DNA from: Planobispora longispora | GTDB lineage: Bacteria; Actinomycetota; Actinomycetes; Streptosporangiales; Streptosporangiaceae | Direction: 5' to 3' | Length of the DNA stretch: 64,000 nucleotides | Assembly: GCF_016863135.1 (NCBI RefSeq) | Contig: NZ_BOOH01000039.1 | Coordinates: 1-64,000 of the forward strand | In this document: one piece after another, positions 34,139 to 43,208 of the stretch | Layout of the letters: each line of letters starts with the position of its first letter | Position numbering within the stretch: the first letter of the stretch is position 1 | Notes under the pieces: generated by a model | Seen by the model: only the letters and a program-made list of their open reading frames with translations | What the model was told of the DNA's origin: nothing | The model's database searches: none | Position numbers and translations under genes: made by a program

Positions 34139-35974
34139 GTGCGAGCACTTGTGAGCGGGCAAACTAGACCCGTGACTGACACTCGACAGCCGCTCGCCTC
34201 AACGGTCCACGATGTCATGACTTGGTGCCGTCAGATCATGACAGAGCCGCTACCCGAAACAGCTGTCCCCGGCGCATCGCTCGCCCAGAGGCAGATGTTG
34301 GCTGCACTTGGAGGGCTTGCCGGCGCCCTCGTCGAGGAAGGCGTTGATGTCTCAAAACACTGGGACAATTGGCCAACAGAGGTCACCGTCTGGGCGAAGC
34401 AGGCTCCGAGACCACCCGCCCACTTGGTGAGCCAGGTAAAAAGCCATTTGGCGAAGCCCAGTCAAACCGACCTTCTTGCAAAGCTATACGAGCGTATCGT
34501 CACCGGGGTCAACCGTCGACCACTCGGGACATTCTTCACGCCTCCAGCAATTCTTGACTATATGATCTCATGCGTAAACCGAAATATTTCAAGGCCGCCA
34601 GCATCGATAATCGATCCAGGCGCAGGTGTCGGCGCGTTTACCGAAAGAGCGTTGACTGAATGGCCTGATGCAACCGTCCACGCAGTTGACGTCAACGTCG
34701 TCACACTTGGAATGCTAGCATCCAGATGTGCAGTCCTTTCCCATAAACGTCAACCTCAATTCCACCACTCCGACTTCCTGACATGGCTAACGGAAAGAGA
34801 ATCCAGAGATGAGCAGCCAAGACTAATCATCGGCAACCCCCCATACACGCGCCACCAACTTATGACGGCAGCGGTAAAACGTAATGCGCAGCTGGCATGC
34901 GGCCACCTTGCACCCGACGGACGTGCCGGGCTGTCAACATATTTCCTCGCAGCCAGCCTTAACGCACTGACAAAGAACGATTCAGTTTGCCTCCTGCTTC
35001 CAGCTAACTGGCTAGAAACACACTACGCCTCCGGAGTTCGTCGTCATATCTGGAACTTGAAGCGTCGCCACACAGAGATACACCGATTTTCGGACGCCAA
35101 GCCGATCTTCCCCCAAGCGCAGGTATCGGCCATGGTGATATTCATTGGGCCGGAAGTGCCTAAGGATGTCTCGTTGAAATATTTCGAGGTTTACGAAAAG
35201 GCGGACGGGACGTTCGAAAGCAGCCGGAGCCTAACGATCGACCGGACCGAAAAATGTCCGTCAACATTCAGCATCGAATGCATGGAGCCAGTCAAGGCGC
35301 AACACAGGCGGAAGTCGGAGGAAAGTATCTCACTAGGGCAGTTGGCGGTGGTGCGTCGCGGAGTCGCAACCGGAGATAATTCGTTCTTTCTTCGCACAGA
35401 TACTCAAGTAACACAACTGCCAGCCAGTTCCTACGTACCAGCCATCCCGAACCTTCGGTCCATTGACGGCGTGGATCTGAACCAAGCAGCGCACGAAGCG
35501 CTCGGCGTCCTAGGAGTTCGCCGGTGGCTACTCAGGCTCGATCAGACGGATATTGACCACCCACTAATTTCCCGCCTGCTTCAAGAAGCAGCTCAGCTCG
35601 GGACACCTGATCGCTACCTTTGCCAGGCGCGCACTCCATGGTATGCCATCGAGCGCCCCACAATTCCGGACATCCTCATTTCGCCAATGTCGAAGGGGCG
35701 ATTTCGGGTGGCTAGAAATTCCGTCCAGGCAACACCAACGAACTCTCTATATGGAATTACTCTAAGGGGACGCGATAACCTAGATGAGATCACTAGCGAG
35801 CTGGTCAACTGGCTCGTCAGTGAGGCAGGGCAGGCCAGCCTTAGAGCAGGCGCCCGCAAGCAAAGCGATGGCCTTTTCAAACTTGAACCACACGCCCTTG
35901 CAACTATAAAGATCCCTCAACGCATAGCGCGCCTAATTGCTCACACAAAACCACAGGGCATACTGGAGCACTGA
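34139..35974 (+). CDS. N6-adenine DNA methyltransferase (Eco57I/TaqI-like)
   Basis: About 611 residues; GTG 34139 is chosen because AGGGAG lies 7 nt upstream. It would methylate adenine in DNA. Seen: the GTFFTPP motif (about 128), SAM-binding DPGAGVGAF (about 159-167), catalytic NPPY at 233-236, and a C-terminal part like TaqI/Eco57I specificity regions. No nuclease motif is fused. It ends 2 bp before the GHKL gene and heads a four-gene operon. Codon use is visibly less GC-rich than the element core, indicating recent acquisition. Specificity is unknown. Confidence 0.88.
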   Translation: MRALVSGQTRPVTDTRQPLASTVHDVMTWCRQIMTEPLPETAVPGASLAQRQMLAALGGLAGALVEEGVDVSKHWDNWPTEVTVWAKQAPRPPAHLVSQVKSHLAKPSQTDLLAKLYERIVTGVNRRPLGTFFTPPAILDYMISCVNRNISRPPASIIDPGAGVGAFTERALTEWPDATVHAVDVNVVTLGMLASRCAVLSHKRQPQFHHSDFLTWLTERESRDEQPRLIIGNPPYTRHQLMTAAVKRNAQLACGHLAPDGRAGLSTYFLAASLNALTKNDSVCLLLPANWLETHYASGVRRHIWNLKRRHTEIHRFSDAKPIFPQAQVSAMVIFIGPEVPKDVSLKYFEVYEKADGTFESSRSLTIDRTEKCPSTFSIECMEPVKAQHRRKSEESISLGQLAVVRRGVATGDNSFFLRTDTQVTQLPASSYVPAIPNLRSIDGVDLNQAAHEALGVLGVRRWLLRLDQTDIDHPLISRLLQEAAQLGTPDRYLCQARTPWYAIERPTIPDILISPMSKGRFRVARNSVQATPTNSLYGITLRGRDNLDEITSELVNWLVSEAGQASLRAGARKQSDGLFKLEPHALATIKIPQRIARLIAHTKPQGILEH

Positions 35975-35976
35975 AA

Positions 35977-38349
35977 ATGACTCGCTTCGAGTTCACTGTC
36001 GATACACACCTCTTTCGCGAGCTTGGCGAATTGCTCGTAGGTCGTGATAGCACAGCCTTGATCGAGCTCATAAAGAACGCCTATGACGCAGACGCCTCGG
36101 TCGTGCGCGTACGAGGAGTAAATCTAGGTCGCAATGGAACGATCGAGATCACCGATGACGGCGTCGGGATGACCGGGCAGGTCTTTCGAACAGCATTTCT
36201 CAGAATCGCGGGCCGATACAAAGAGGGCGGGGAACGAATTAGCCCTGTATTTGGTCGACGCTACACGGGGGCCAAGGGCGTTGGTCGGCTCAGTGCACAT
36301 AAACTCGCCCGCACACTCGAGATCTACTCCATCCCGAGAGCCGGCGTCTTCACATCCGACCCCGAAGAGGGCAACTCCGGAGTTCACGCTGTAATCGACT
36401 GGGATGCCCTGGAAAATGAGAATGAAACACTGGACCGAATCTCCAGTGGACTAACTGTAGAGCTTGCTGATTCAATGGCCCAGAAGAGTGGTACACGACT
36501 CATACTTAGAGGACTCAAGTCTTCCTGGACCCCTACACAGCTCCGCAGATTCACCGATGAGCTACACGCTGCCCGCCCCGCGACTGAGCTGATTACCCCC
36601 CCTGGAGCCGAAATGGTTCGGCAGGAAAGTCTTCTGGGGCCGGCTCAGTACTGGACCACTGGTAATGATGATCCTGGGTTTACGATTCTCATGGAAGGAG
36701 ACCTCCAAACAGGAGAGGATTTCTTCGGAACCCTAGTTCAGCGCTCTCACTGGCTTCTTGAGATTGACGCACTGGGACCTGTCGTCCGGTTTGGCATCCA
36801 GCCGACAGTCAATACTTTCGATCGAGATGAAGAAGCACGCTCATACTTCTTCGAAAAGCCGCACCCGAACCCGTCCGAAGGTCCGTTCTTCTCAGCGCGC
36901 ATATATGCGCGCGAAAGTAGATTAGCGACTGATCGCGCATCCGATCTCGCCCGCTTCAATCAGCGCCGTGGAGGAATCCGGGTCTATTTGGAAGGCTTTC
37001 GAGTCCTTCCGTATGGTGGCGCCAAGGATGACTGGCTAGGGCTGGACAGGGACTATGCCCGACGTCCAAGAAGTTTTGATATTGACCTTGACAGTTCGGC
37101 TCTCACTGAACTCCCCCCCCAGGAGAAGGAAGGGTTCCTCAGCCAGGGCAACGATCAGTACTTCGGAGCGGTATTCCTAACCGCACGCGGAGCCGCAACG
37201 CTGCGCCCGGTTGTGAATAGGGAGGGCTTTGTAGAAGACGAATCATTCGAGCTCCTGCGGAATCTCGTCCGAGCCGGCGTCGATCTCGTAACGCGAGCAC
37301 GAGCGGCCAGGCTCCGCAACAAGCAGGAAGAGGAGCGCGCAGCGGAAGAGGAAGAACTACGCACCTCAGTCTACGACGATCGATCGAGGGAGACGCCTAC
37401 CGAGCCCAAAGGCAGCCCCCCCTCTGCCTCTCCCCCCACCCCACCACCGAGCTCAGATATTCAACGGACGATCCGAAATCCGATCATCACAGCACGACAA
37501 GAACTGGTTATTCTGGGCGGTGCAGAGGACCTCTCCGCGGACCTTCTTCCTCAGGTAGAACGAGCGAAGTCCGCCCTTGACCTAGCAGAATCACGAGCTC
37601 GGGCCTGGGAAGATGAAAGGGTGATGTTGCGCGTCCTCGCTGGCGTAGGGCTACAACTTGCCGCGTTTGTACATGAAATCAATGGTTTGCAGGGACAGGC
37701 AAATTCTATTCGCGATCTAGCTGGCTACGCCATTGGGACCCAAGACCCGAAGGAAACGACAAAGCTCCTTCGCACCTTGTCGGAGGCTGTCGACACACTC
37801 GCTCAGTCACTAGCGAGGCAGAGTAGCTATCTAACCGACATCGTAGGTCCGGATGCCCGTCGTCGGAGGCGAAGAATTCGCCTTACGGAGCTCGCTGATA
37901 CTTCGATTGACTTCCTGACTCAAAGCATGGCAGATCGAGGAATCCGCCTAGAAGTAGATATGCAGAGTGGGGTTAAGACTCTCCCTATATTTCCAGCCGA
38001 AGCCACCATAATTACTACAAACCTACTGACAAACGCCATTAAAGCTGCTGGACCAGGCGGCCGTATTCGACTGCGTGGCTACGAGGCCGCTGACGGCAGA
38101 GTAGTAATCACTGTTGAGAACACCGGAGTGGCTGTAGACCTCTCCGACTCGGAGAGATGGTTCAAGCCCTTTGAGTCGACCACCACTGAGATGGACATAG
38201 TTCTTGGGCAAGGACTTGGGCTGGGACTTCCAATCACGCGTCGCATGGTGGAAGAATACGGCGGTATGGCCACTTTCGTGGCGCCCTCGAACGGATTTTC
38301 TACTGCCGTAGAGGTGTCCCTCCCCGCCCAAGGAGTTCGCCGTGACTAG
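35977..38349 (+). CDS. Protein with two GHKL ATPase modules (HSP90/MutL-like plus histidine-kinase-like)
   Basis: 790 residues. Module 1 (about 1-450) has the N-box ELIKNAYDADAS (29-41), DDGVGM (60-65) and GAKGVGRLSAHKLA (98-111), as in HSP90/MutL/MORC ATPases. A charged coiled linker with a Pro-rich stretch (about 450-490) follows. Module 2 (about 560-785) is kinase-like: a putative H-box His at about 566 in AAFVHEINGL, N-box NLLTNAIKAAG (about 683-693), VENTGVAV and GQGLGLGLPI (about 744-753). No membrane helix, so it is cytosolic. It overlaps the receiver-like gene by 8 nt. ATP-dependent sensing and phosphotransfer is inference. Confidence 0.85.
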   Translation: MTRFEFTVDTHLFRELGELLVGRDSTALIELIKNAYDADASVVRVRGVNLGRNGTIEITDDGVGMTGQVFRTAFLRIAGRYKEGGERISPVFGRRYTGAKGVGRLSAHKLARTLEIYSIPRAGVFTSDPEEGNSGVHAVIDWDALENENETLDRISSGLTVELADSMAQKSGTRLILRGLKSSWTPTQLRRFTDELHAARPATELITPPGAEMVRQESLLGPAQYWTTGNDDPGFTILMEGDLQTGEDFFGTLVQRSHWLLEIDALGPVVRFGIQPTVNTFDRDEEARSYFFEKPHPNPSEGPFFSARIYARESRLATDRASDLARFNQRRGGIRVYLEGFRVLPYGGAKDDWLGLDRDYARRPRSFDIDLDSSALTELPPQEKEGFLSQGNDQYFGAVFLTARGAATLRPVVNREGFVEDESFELLRNLVRAGVDLVTRARAARLRNKQEEERAAEEEELRTSVYDDRSRETPTEPKGSPPSASPPTPPPSSDIQRTIRNPIITARQELVILGGAEDLSADLLPQVERAKSALDLAESRARAWEDERVMLRVLAGVGLQLAAFVHEINGLQGQANSIRDLAGYAIGTQDPKETTKLLRTLSEAVDTLAQSLARQSSYLTDIVGPDARRRRRRIRLTELADTSIDFLTQSMADRGIRLEVDMQSGVKTLPIFPAEATIITTNLLTNAIKAAGPGGRIRLRGYEAADGRVVITVENTGVAVDLSDSERWFKPFESTTTEMDIVLGQGLGLGLPITRRMVEEYGGMATFVAPSNGFSTAVEVSLPAQGVRRD

Positions 38350-39475
38350 CGGAGACATCCCTTTCGTCCTAATAGTTGACGATCGTCCTGAAGGTGAACG
38401 GAGCAAGGCCGCCGTAATCAGCGCGAGTGGCGTCCTAGCAACGGTGCGCGCCCCAGCTGACGTTACCGTCGAAGACATCAAACGAGCAGCACTTATAGCA
38501 GTGGATGAGTATCTCCTCTGGCCTCCCGACATGATGGCGCGTGAACCCGCTTTTCTTCCTGTTGACGGTCTGGCCCTGATCCGTGTGCTTCAGCGGCGAG
38601 CTTGGATGTCCAACGTCTCCCCTGTATTTGTGCTGCGGAGCGCCGACCTCGACACGCTGGGAGAGAGTCTTCCTGCCGCGATCCGCGAGCCGGCTCTCGC
38701 CATGCAGCATGATCTGGATTGGGCATTCAGGAAGCAAGACAAGGGTGAGGGCAGGAGAATCGTCGCACTCGCAGCTGCTCGATATGATCTCCAGAGTTCT
38801 TTCGAATCTGGCGCACCTTGGGACGGAGGGTCCCGATGGCTGGGGATCACGCCGAGTTCATGGTCTGAAGCAGCGATGAATCAGGTTCAGGCGTGCCGAC
38901 CTCCGGAGCATGCAGTAGCTGCCTATACCGGAGGTGCTGCGTGGCTCAGATGGTTCGCCCAACGTATCCTTCCCTTCCCCGGAATTCTCCTGTCCGATCT
39001 GCACACCGCGCTTCGCCTTCGTCTCCGGATTAAGGATTTCCACGCCATCGTGAAGAGCGGCTCCCCTCTCGCCTCCCAGCTCGAGACATTGCGCTACAAA
39101 GGTCACCTCCACGATTTCCTTGGCGATCGTTGGTGGCGCGCCGGTGTTGACACCTTCATCGACTCGTTGCTTGCGGATGCAGAATGGGATGTTCCTGAGC
39201 ACGTGGCTCTAGCAAGCAAGCTAAGCGCAATCCATGGTCTCCCAATTGAGGCGGTCTCCGATCCACACCCTGTCATTACCATTGATGTTCAATACAAGGA
39301 GTCGACTGAGGTAATCGACGCGAGCAAGGCGGTTCGACTGAGTCCTGACCTATGGCCAGTATTCGCTGATGAGCCATGGGCAGACATGGACGACGCTCTG
39401 CAAGAGGCTGACCTAGAGGCCCTGGTGGCCCGCGCGGAACGCCACCGCCTCGACGAGGCTCGGGAGCAGAGTTGA
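38342..39475 (+). CDS. Receiver-like protein with large C-terminal domain
   Basis: 377 residues, GTG start at 38342. The first 130 residues resemble a response-regulator receiver: acidic pair in VLIVDDRPEGER (13-14), a possible phospho-acceptor Asp55 in LIAVDEYLLW, then helices. The Lys of a canonical receiver is not obvious. The rest (about 140-377) has no recognised domain and no HTH or nuclease motif. It is sandwiched between the dual-GHKL gene and the PIN-like gene with overlaps on both sides, so it likely relays a signal between them. Confidence 0.65.
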   Translation: MTSGDIPFVLIVDDRPEGERSKAAVISASGVLATVRAPADVTVEDIKRAALIAVDEYLLWPPDMMAREPAFLPVDGLALIRVLQRRAWMSNVSPVFVLRSADLDTLGESLPAAIREPALAMQHDLDWAFRKQDKGEGRRIVALAAARYDLQSSFESGAPWDGGSRWLGITPSSWSEAAMNQVQACRPPEHAVAAYTGGAAWLRWFAQRILPFPGILLSDLHTALRLRLRIKDFHAIVKSGSPLASQLETLRYKGHLHDFLGDRWWRAGVDTFIDSLLADAEWDVPEHVALASKLSAIHGLPIEAVSDPHPVITIDVQYKESTEVIDASKAVRLSPDLWPVFADEPWADMDDALQEADLEALVARAERHRLDEAREQS

Positions 39476-40092
39476 TCGACGCTACTTCTGATCCAAATCC
39501 GTCGGCTAAGGACCGGTCCAAGCTAGCCGTAGTTACTGATACGGGCCCGCTGCTGTGCTTTGGTCACATACCAACCGGGGTCCGAATGTTCCGGGATCGT
39601 TATTATGAGCGAATCTGCTGGCCGCAAGCAGTGGCTCGAGAATTAGAGCGTCACTGTCGCAGATTCGGGGCCGTGGGTGATGCCGCTAAGCAATGGACTC
39701 CTCGCGTCATACGATTCCTTGGGGACCCTGTTGTTATCGAGAAGCATCAAGATATCGCTGATATGCATAGCAGGGTTCAGAATATGATGCCAGAGGACCG
39801 CAGAGATGGCCGGGAAGGCATGGACCAAGGCGAGGCCGAAGTTCTCGTGATAGCACGGAATGAAAAGCGCGCAATGCTGTGCAATGAGCAGTGGGCACGT
39901 AGGGTCGCAGATCAACTCTCCATCGCTAACTTCTGTGCCGCAGATATCATCGCCGCAGAAGTTCAGGGCGGGAAGCTGACAGCGGCGCAGGGATTTGCCC
40001 ATCTTCGAGCCATGTCGACATCCGGCATCGATCATGGTGGACGTGTTCGCGGACCCCTTGATCTGACTCAGTGGCCCACACCTGCGCCGTAG
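39472..40092 (+). CDS. PIN-like nuclease
   Basis: 206 residues, TTG start at 39472 overlapping the upstream stop (TTGA). PIN features are Asp23 in VVTDTGPLLCF, Glu57/Glu59 in AVARELERH, Glu121 in DQGEAEVLVIA and the last acidic site at CNEQWARR (138-142), where the usual Asp is Asn. Overall order matches DUF3368-type PIN proteins, RNA or DNA nucleases often used as toxins. The Asn substitution may lower or tune activity. As the last gene of the operon it is the probable effector. Confidence 0.72.
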   Translation: MIDATSDPNPSAKDRSKLAVVTDTGPLLCFGHIPTGVRMFRDRYYERICWPQAVARELERHCRRFGAVGDAAKQWTPRVIRFLGDPVVIEKHQDIADMHSRVQNMMPEDRRDGREGMDQGEAEVLVIARNEKRAMLCNEQWARRVADQLSIANFCAADIIAAEVQGGKLTAAQGFAHLRAMSTSGIDHGGRVRGPLDLTQWPTPAP

Positions 40093-40367
40093 GATTTTGC
40101 CGGCAAGCGACTCGGATAAGGCGTTGCTCCGCGTCCTTATGCTTGGATTCTCGCTCGCGCCAGAGGCGACTGTGAATGCGGCGAATCGAGTGGGCGCCAC
40201 CAGGCTCATGTGCGTGACGGCCAGCGATGCTGGTCCCCTTCCGCCGGAATGTCGCGGTCATCGTGAGCAACGCTGATGTGCGCTATACACGAGATGATCA
40301 ATACGGCAACACGGCAGCATCCCTGCGTTTCGGCTGGTCAGTGCATGCGATACAGCCATTCTGCTCG
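40093..40367. other. Right arm of AICE-2 without genes
   Basis: Spacer between the PIN-like gene and attR. No ORF or strong hairpin is evident. It is the expected place for the right arm sites of the integrase. Confidence 0.4.
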
Positions 40368-40414
40368 CGCTCTCCTAAAGCGGGTGTCGCATGTTCGAAT
40401 CATGCCGGGGGCAC
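40368..40414 (+). repeat. attR of AICE-2 (47-bp direct repeat)
   Basis: Identical over 47 bp to 20720-20766 within tRNA-Arg, but without the 5' part of the tRNA, so it is the non-functional tRNA end. The distance from attL gives an element of about 19.6 kb. Confidence 0.93.
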
Positions 40415-40572
40415 TCTCTCCACCAGCCGCCAAGCCTCCGACCAGGGGCTCAGCGCGGCCTCTTCTGACGATCACATGCAGCCGGATGCCGTCGCATGCA
40501 GCCGTAGGTCAATGATCGCGGGACATAATGGGGGCGATCTTGAAGGTGTTTCCCCAGGTCGAGACTGACGAC

Positions 40573-41073
40573 TCAGCCATTCACGAGACGAGCCGCCACT
40601 CTGGAATGACGTGCCCCCACAATGAGCGCCACAGCCGCGAGAACGTATGCGACCGAGGCCAGCATGGCGACTATGGGTTCTCCTCCACTGGAGGAGAAGT
40701 CCGGCTGAACGCCAGCGCTGACATCGTCCGTGATGACGTCGCGGGGAAGCTCACCGAGGAAAAGCGCCAGGTTGATGGCCGCCATGACACCGAGGACGAC
40801 TGCCACGGCCATCCCCACCGACCACCACCGACGGCAACAGACGGCCGCAAGCAGGACGAGCAACGGCAGGCCACCCACGACGAGACCATCCAGGACGAAG
40901 AACGAGCGTGCGGCAGCCCCGATGAAGAGCGCGGCGAAGGAGACCAGCGGCATGTAGTCGACACCGCCGCTCTCAGTCGAAGCCCTGAGCACCCACGGCA
41001 CCAACACGGCGAACACGGCGAACACGGCGAACACGGCCAGGATCAGCCACGGCCACGCGCGACGAACACTCAT
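40573..41073 (-). CDS. Hypothetical polytopic membrane protein, 166 aa
   Basis: About four to five helices: one at the N terminus (WPWLILAVFAVFAVFAVLV), then about 38-60, 68-85, 90-110 and 138-158. The first helix is partly encoded by a 9-bp tandem repeat (GGCGAACAC units at 41005-41035). The start is ATG 41073; a GTG at 41097 is an alternative. No family is recognised. Confidence 0.55.
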   Translation of the reverse strand: MSVRRAWPWLILAVFAVFAVFAVLVPWVLRASTESGGVDYMPLVSFAALFIGAAARSFFVLDGLVVGGLPLLVLLAAVCCRRWWSVGMAVAVVLGVMAAINLALFLGELPRDVITDDVSAGVQPDFSSSGGEPIVAMLASVAYVLAAVALIVGARHSRVAARLVNG

Positions 41074-41475
41074 CCCTTGCTTCGGCTGCTCAGACACCCG
41101 CAAAGTATGCCAGCGCCTTGATATGCCGAAGGCCCCGGAACAGGTCCAGGGGGGTGTGTCTGGATAACGGCTCTGTCCCGTAATCTGCGACAGGGCCAGA
41201 ACAACGGCGTAACTCCTGATCAAGGAGAACGCACCTGATGAGTACTGTGATCCAGGCATCGACAGAGATCGACCTGGAGGATGCCGCGGTGGCGCGCAAG
41301 AAGCCGGTGAACCGCATGCCGGAGAGGCCGACGTGGCTCCCAGGCTGTGATGACGCAGCCGTCGGGCACGTCCGTGATGCCGACGATCGGGGAGAGCGCC
41401 GATGGGCTACTTCCCGTAAGGAGGTGCCGGTGTCGTGGTCGGGTTTTGTCGGAGGGCCGGGGCAGGATGACCGGC

Positions 41476-42198
41476 ATGACCGTGACAGGACGCTTGGAGC
41501 TCGTCGCTCTCGACGCGACGGACATCGTGGGGCTCGCCTCGTTCTATGCCGAGTTGACCGGCTGGCAGCCCGTCCGGAACGTGGACGGCTGGATCACGCT
41601 GCGCGCCAGTGATGGGCAGGAGGTCGCCTTCCAGGAGGTCGCCGAGCACATTCCACCGCAGTGGCCGGGGCAGGAACACCCTCAGCAGGTCCACCTCGAT
41701 CTGATGGTCGACGGGCACGAGGAGGCGGCACAGCGTGCGACGGCGCTCGGTGCCACCCGGCTCGCAGACGGCGCCACCTGGATCACGCTGGCCGACCCGG
41801 CGGGCCATCCATTCGACCTGTGCCAGCGGGACGGGGTCGGCCCGCAGGCGCAGCTGTTCGCAGTGACCATTGACGCTCCCGACGCGTCAGCGCTGTCCCG
41901 CTTCTACGCCACCCTGCTTGGGATGGAGGTGACCTACGACGGCCCCGAGGGCGCGCTCGTCACCGGTAACGGCAAGCGTCTGATGTTCCAGCAGGTCAGC
42001 GACTATACGCCGCCGCAGTGGCCGGACCCGGCGCACCCGCAGCAAGGGCATCTCGACGTCATCGTCGACGATCCCGATCATCTGAAGGCGGTCGGGGCCC
42101 GGGCAGAGGAACTGGGCGCCACCCGATTCGCCGACGGCGCCACCTGGATCACGCTGGCCGACCCGGCGGGCCATCCATTCGACCTGTCGATTCCCTGA
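41476..42198 (+). CDS. VOC-family protein with two glyoxalase-like domains
   Basis: About 240 residues made of two similar VOC domains (about 5-115 and 122-240). Each ends with the same DGATWITLADPAGHPFDL block. VOC folds bind a metal and small organic ligands (resistance or dioxygenase-like roles); no specific substrate can be named. ATG 41476 follows GCAGGA at good spacing; ATG 41467 is also possible. The near-identical domain ends (DNA 41761-41820 and 42121-42183) show recent internal duplication or conversion. Confidence 0.82.
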   Translation: MTVTGRLELVALDATDIVGLASFYAELTGWQPVRNVDGWITLRASDGQEVAFQEVAEHIPPQWPGQEHPQQVHLDLMVDGHEEAAQRATALGATRLADGATWITLADPAGHPFDLCQRDGVGPQAQLFAVTIDAPDASALSRFYATLLGMEVTYDGPEGALVTGNGKRLMFQQVSDYTPPQWPDPAHPQQGHLDVIVDDPDHLKAVGARAEELGATRFADGATWITLADPAGHPFDLSIP

Positions 42199-42409
42199 CC
42201 CGGGATCCGCACCCGCACGCGGATCTGCTCGCCCTCGTCCTCGCCTCCTGCACGACCAGCGGTGATAGTCCCGAAAACACCGTACGAGCAAGCGCGTCGA
42301 CATCATGCATGACTCAGCGTGACTCCATAGCGCGTATCGTCACCACCGAATCCGCGACAGAGCCGTTGTTCTTACACTCCCGTCCAGGGCCTTTCATACG
42401 GATCAGAGA

Positions 42410-42698
42410 TCAATCATCGAGCGCATCGGAGATCTGCCGGTTGGCGCACTCCTGCTGTCCTTCGATGCACTTGGCGTAGACCTTCAGCAGCACGTCGACG
42501 CTGTGGCCGGCCCTCTCGGCGACCTCGGTTGCCGGAACCCCCGGGTTCAGCCACAGCGTGACGCAGGTCGTACGGCCGGGCCGCGAGCGGTGAGGCGACC
42601 TGTTCGGCGGTGAAGGCCAGCCGTCGGGCTTTCTGCCAGACGCCCGAGTAGGCCGAGGAGGAGAACGGCCTCCCCTTGGAGGTCCGGAGACGACCGTC
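42410..42698 (-). pseudogene. Truncated, frameshifted integrase tail
   Basis: Translating on the minus strand gives RTSKGRPFSSSAYSGVWQ, then ARPYDLRHA, after which the frame shifts to GVPATEVAERAGHSVDVLLK and VYAKCIEGQ. This parallels the last roughly 95 residues of the AICE-2 integrase. An 11-bp deletion in the CAGCGTGACGCAGG region breaks the frame. The 5' four-fifths are missing. Remains of a second, related element. Confidence 0.85.
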
Positions 42699-42764
42699 AG
42701 GAGAGCGCGAGCCTGCCCCTTCTAATACGAAACGGGGCGCAACTACACCAGCAGAGTCCAGACC

Positions 42765-43208
42765 ATGGCTCAGCGGATCGACTTCTACGACGACTCCACC
42801 GCACCCAGGCCCAACAGCTTGGTCCTCTCGGTGAACGTCGTGGTCACCAACGAGGCAGACGAGATCTTGATGATCCGCCGCTCCGACAACGACAACTGGG
42901 CCCTTCCCGGCGGTGCGATCGACTTGGGCGAGTCTCTGCCGGAAGCGGGGATCCACGAGACGTTGGAGGAGACCGGAATTCGGTGCAAGATCATCGGCCT
43001 GGTGGGCACGTACACCGACCCGAGACACATCATCCTCTACACGTCCAACGGGGAGGCCCGTCAGGTGAACCGCGCCGGGATCGGTGGAGCGACTCCGCAG
43101 AAGGCGGGGAACATCAACCCGGATGACCGTCTCTACCGCTGGAACCCATGCACCGATGTTCAGCCGGGAGTCATGGCTACATGCGGCGCAGATCAGTGCT
43201 GTCGATGA
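42765..43208 (+). pseudogene. Truncated Nudix hydrolase gene
   Basis: The first roughly 100 residues are close to the AICE-2 Nudix protein (29528), starting AQRIDFYDDSTAP and continuing to YTSNGEARQ. After about 43065 the sequence is unrelated and runs into the downstream region. The Nudix box is altered: REUXEE reads HETLEE, losing the Arg. It lies directly beside the integrase remnant, so everything between int and nudix was lost. Confidence 0.75.

Noticed and set aside
41238-41475. Short ORF starting MSTVIQASTEIDLEDAA before the VOC gene
   Set aside because: The ribosome site is reasonable, but the frame runs out of phase through the VOC gene and shows no conserved end; possibly a gene fragment.
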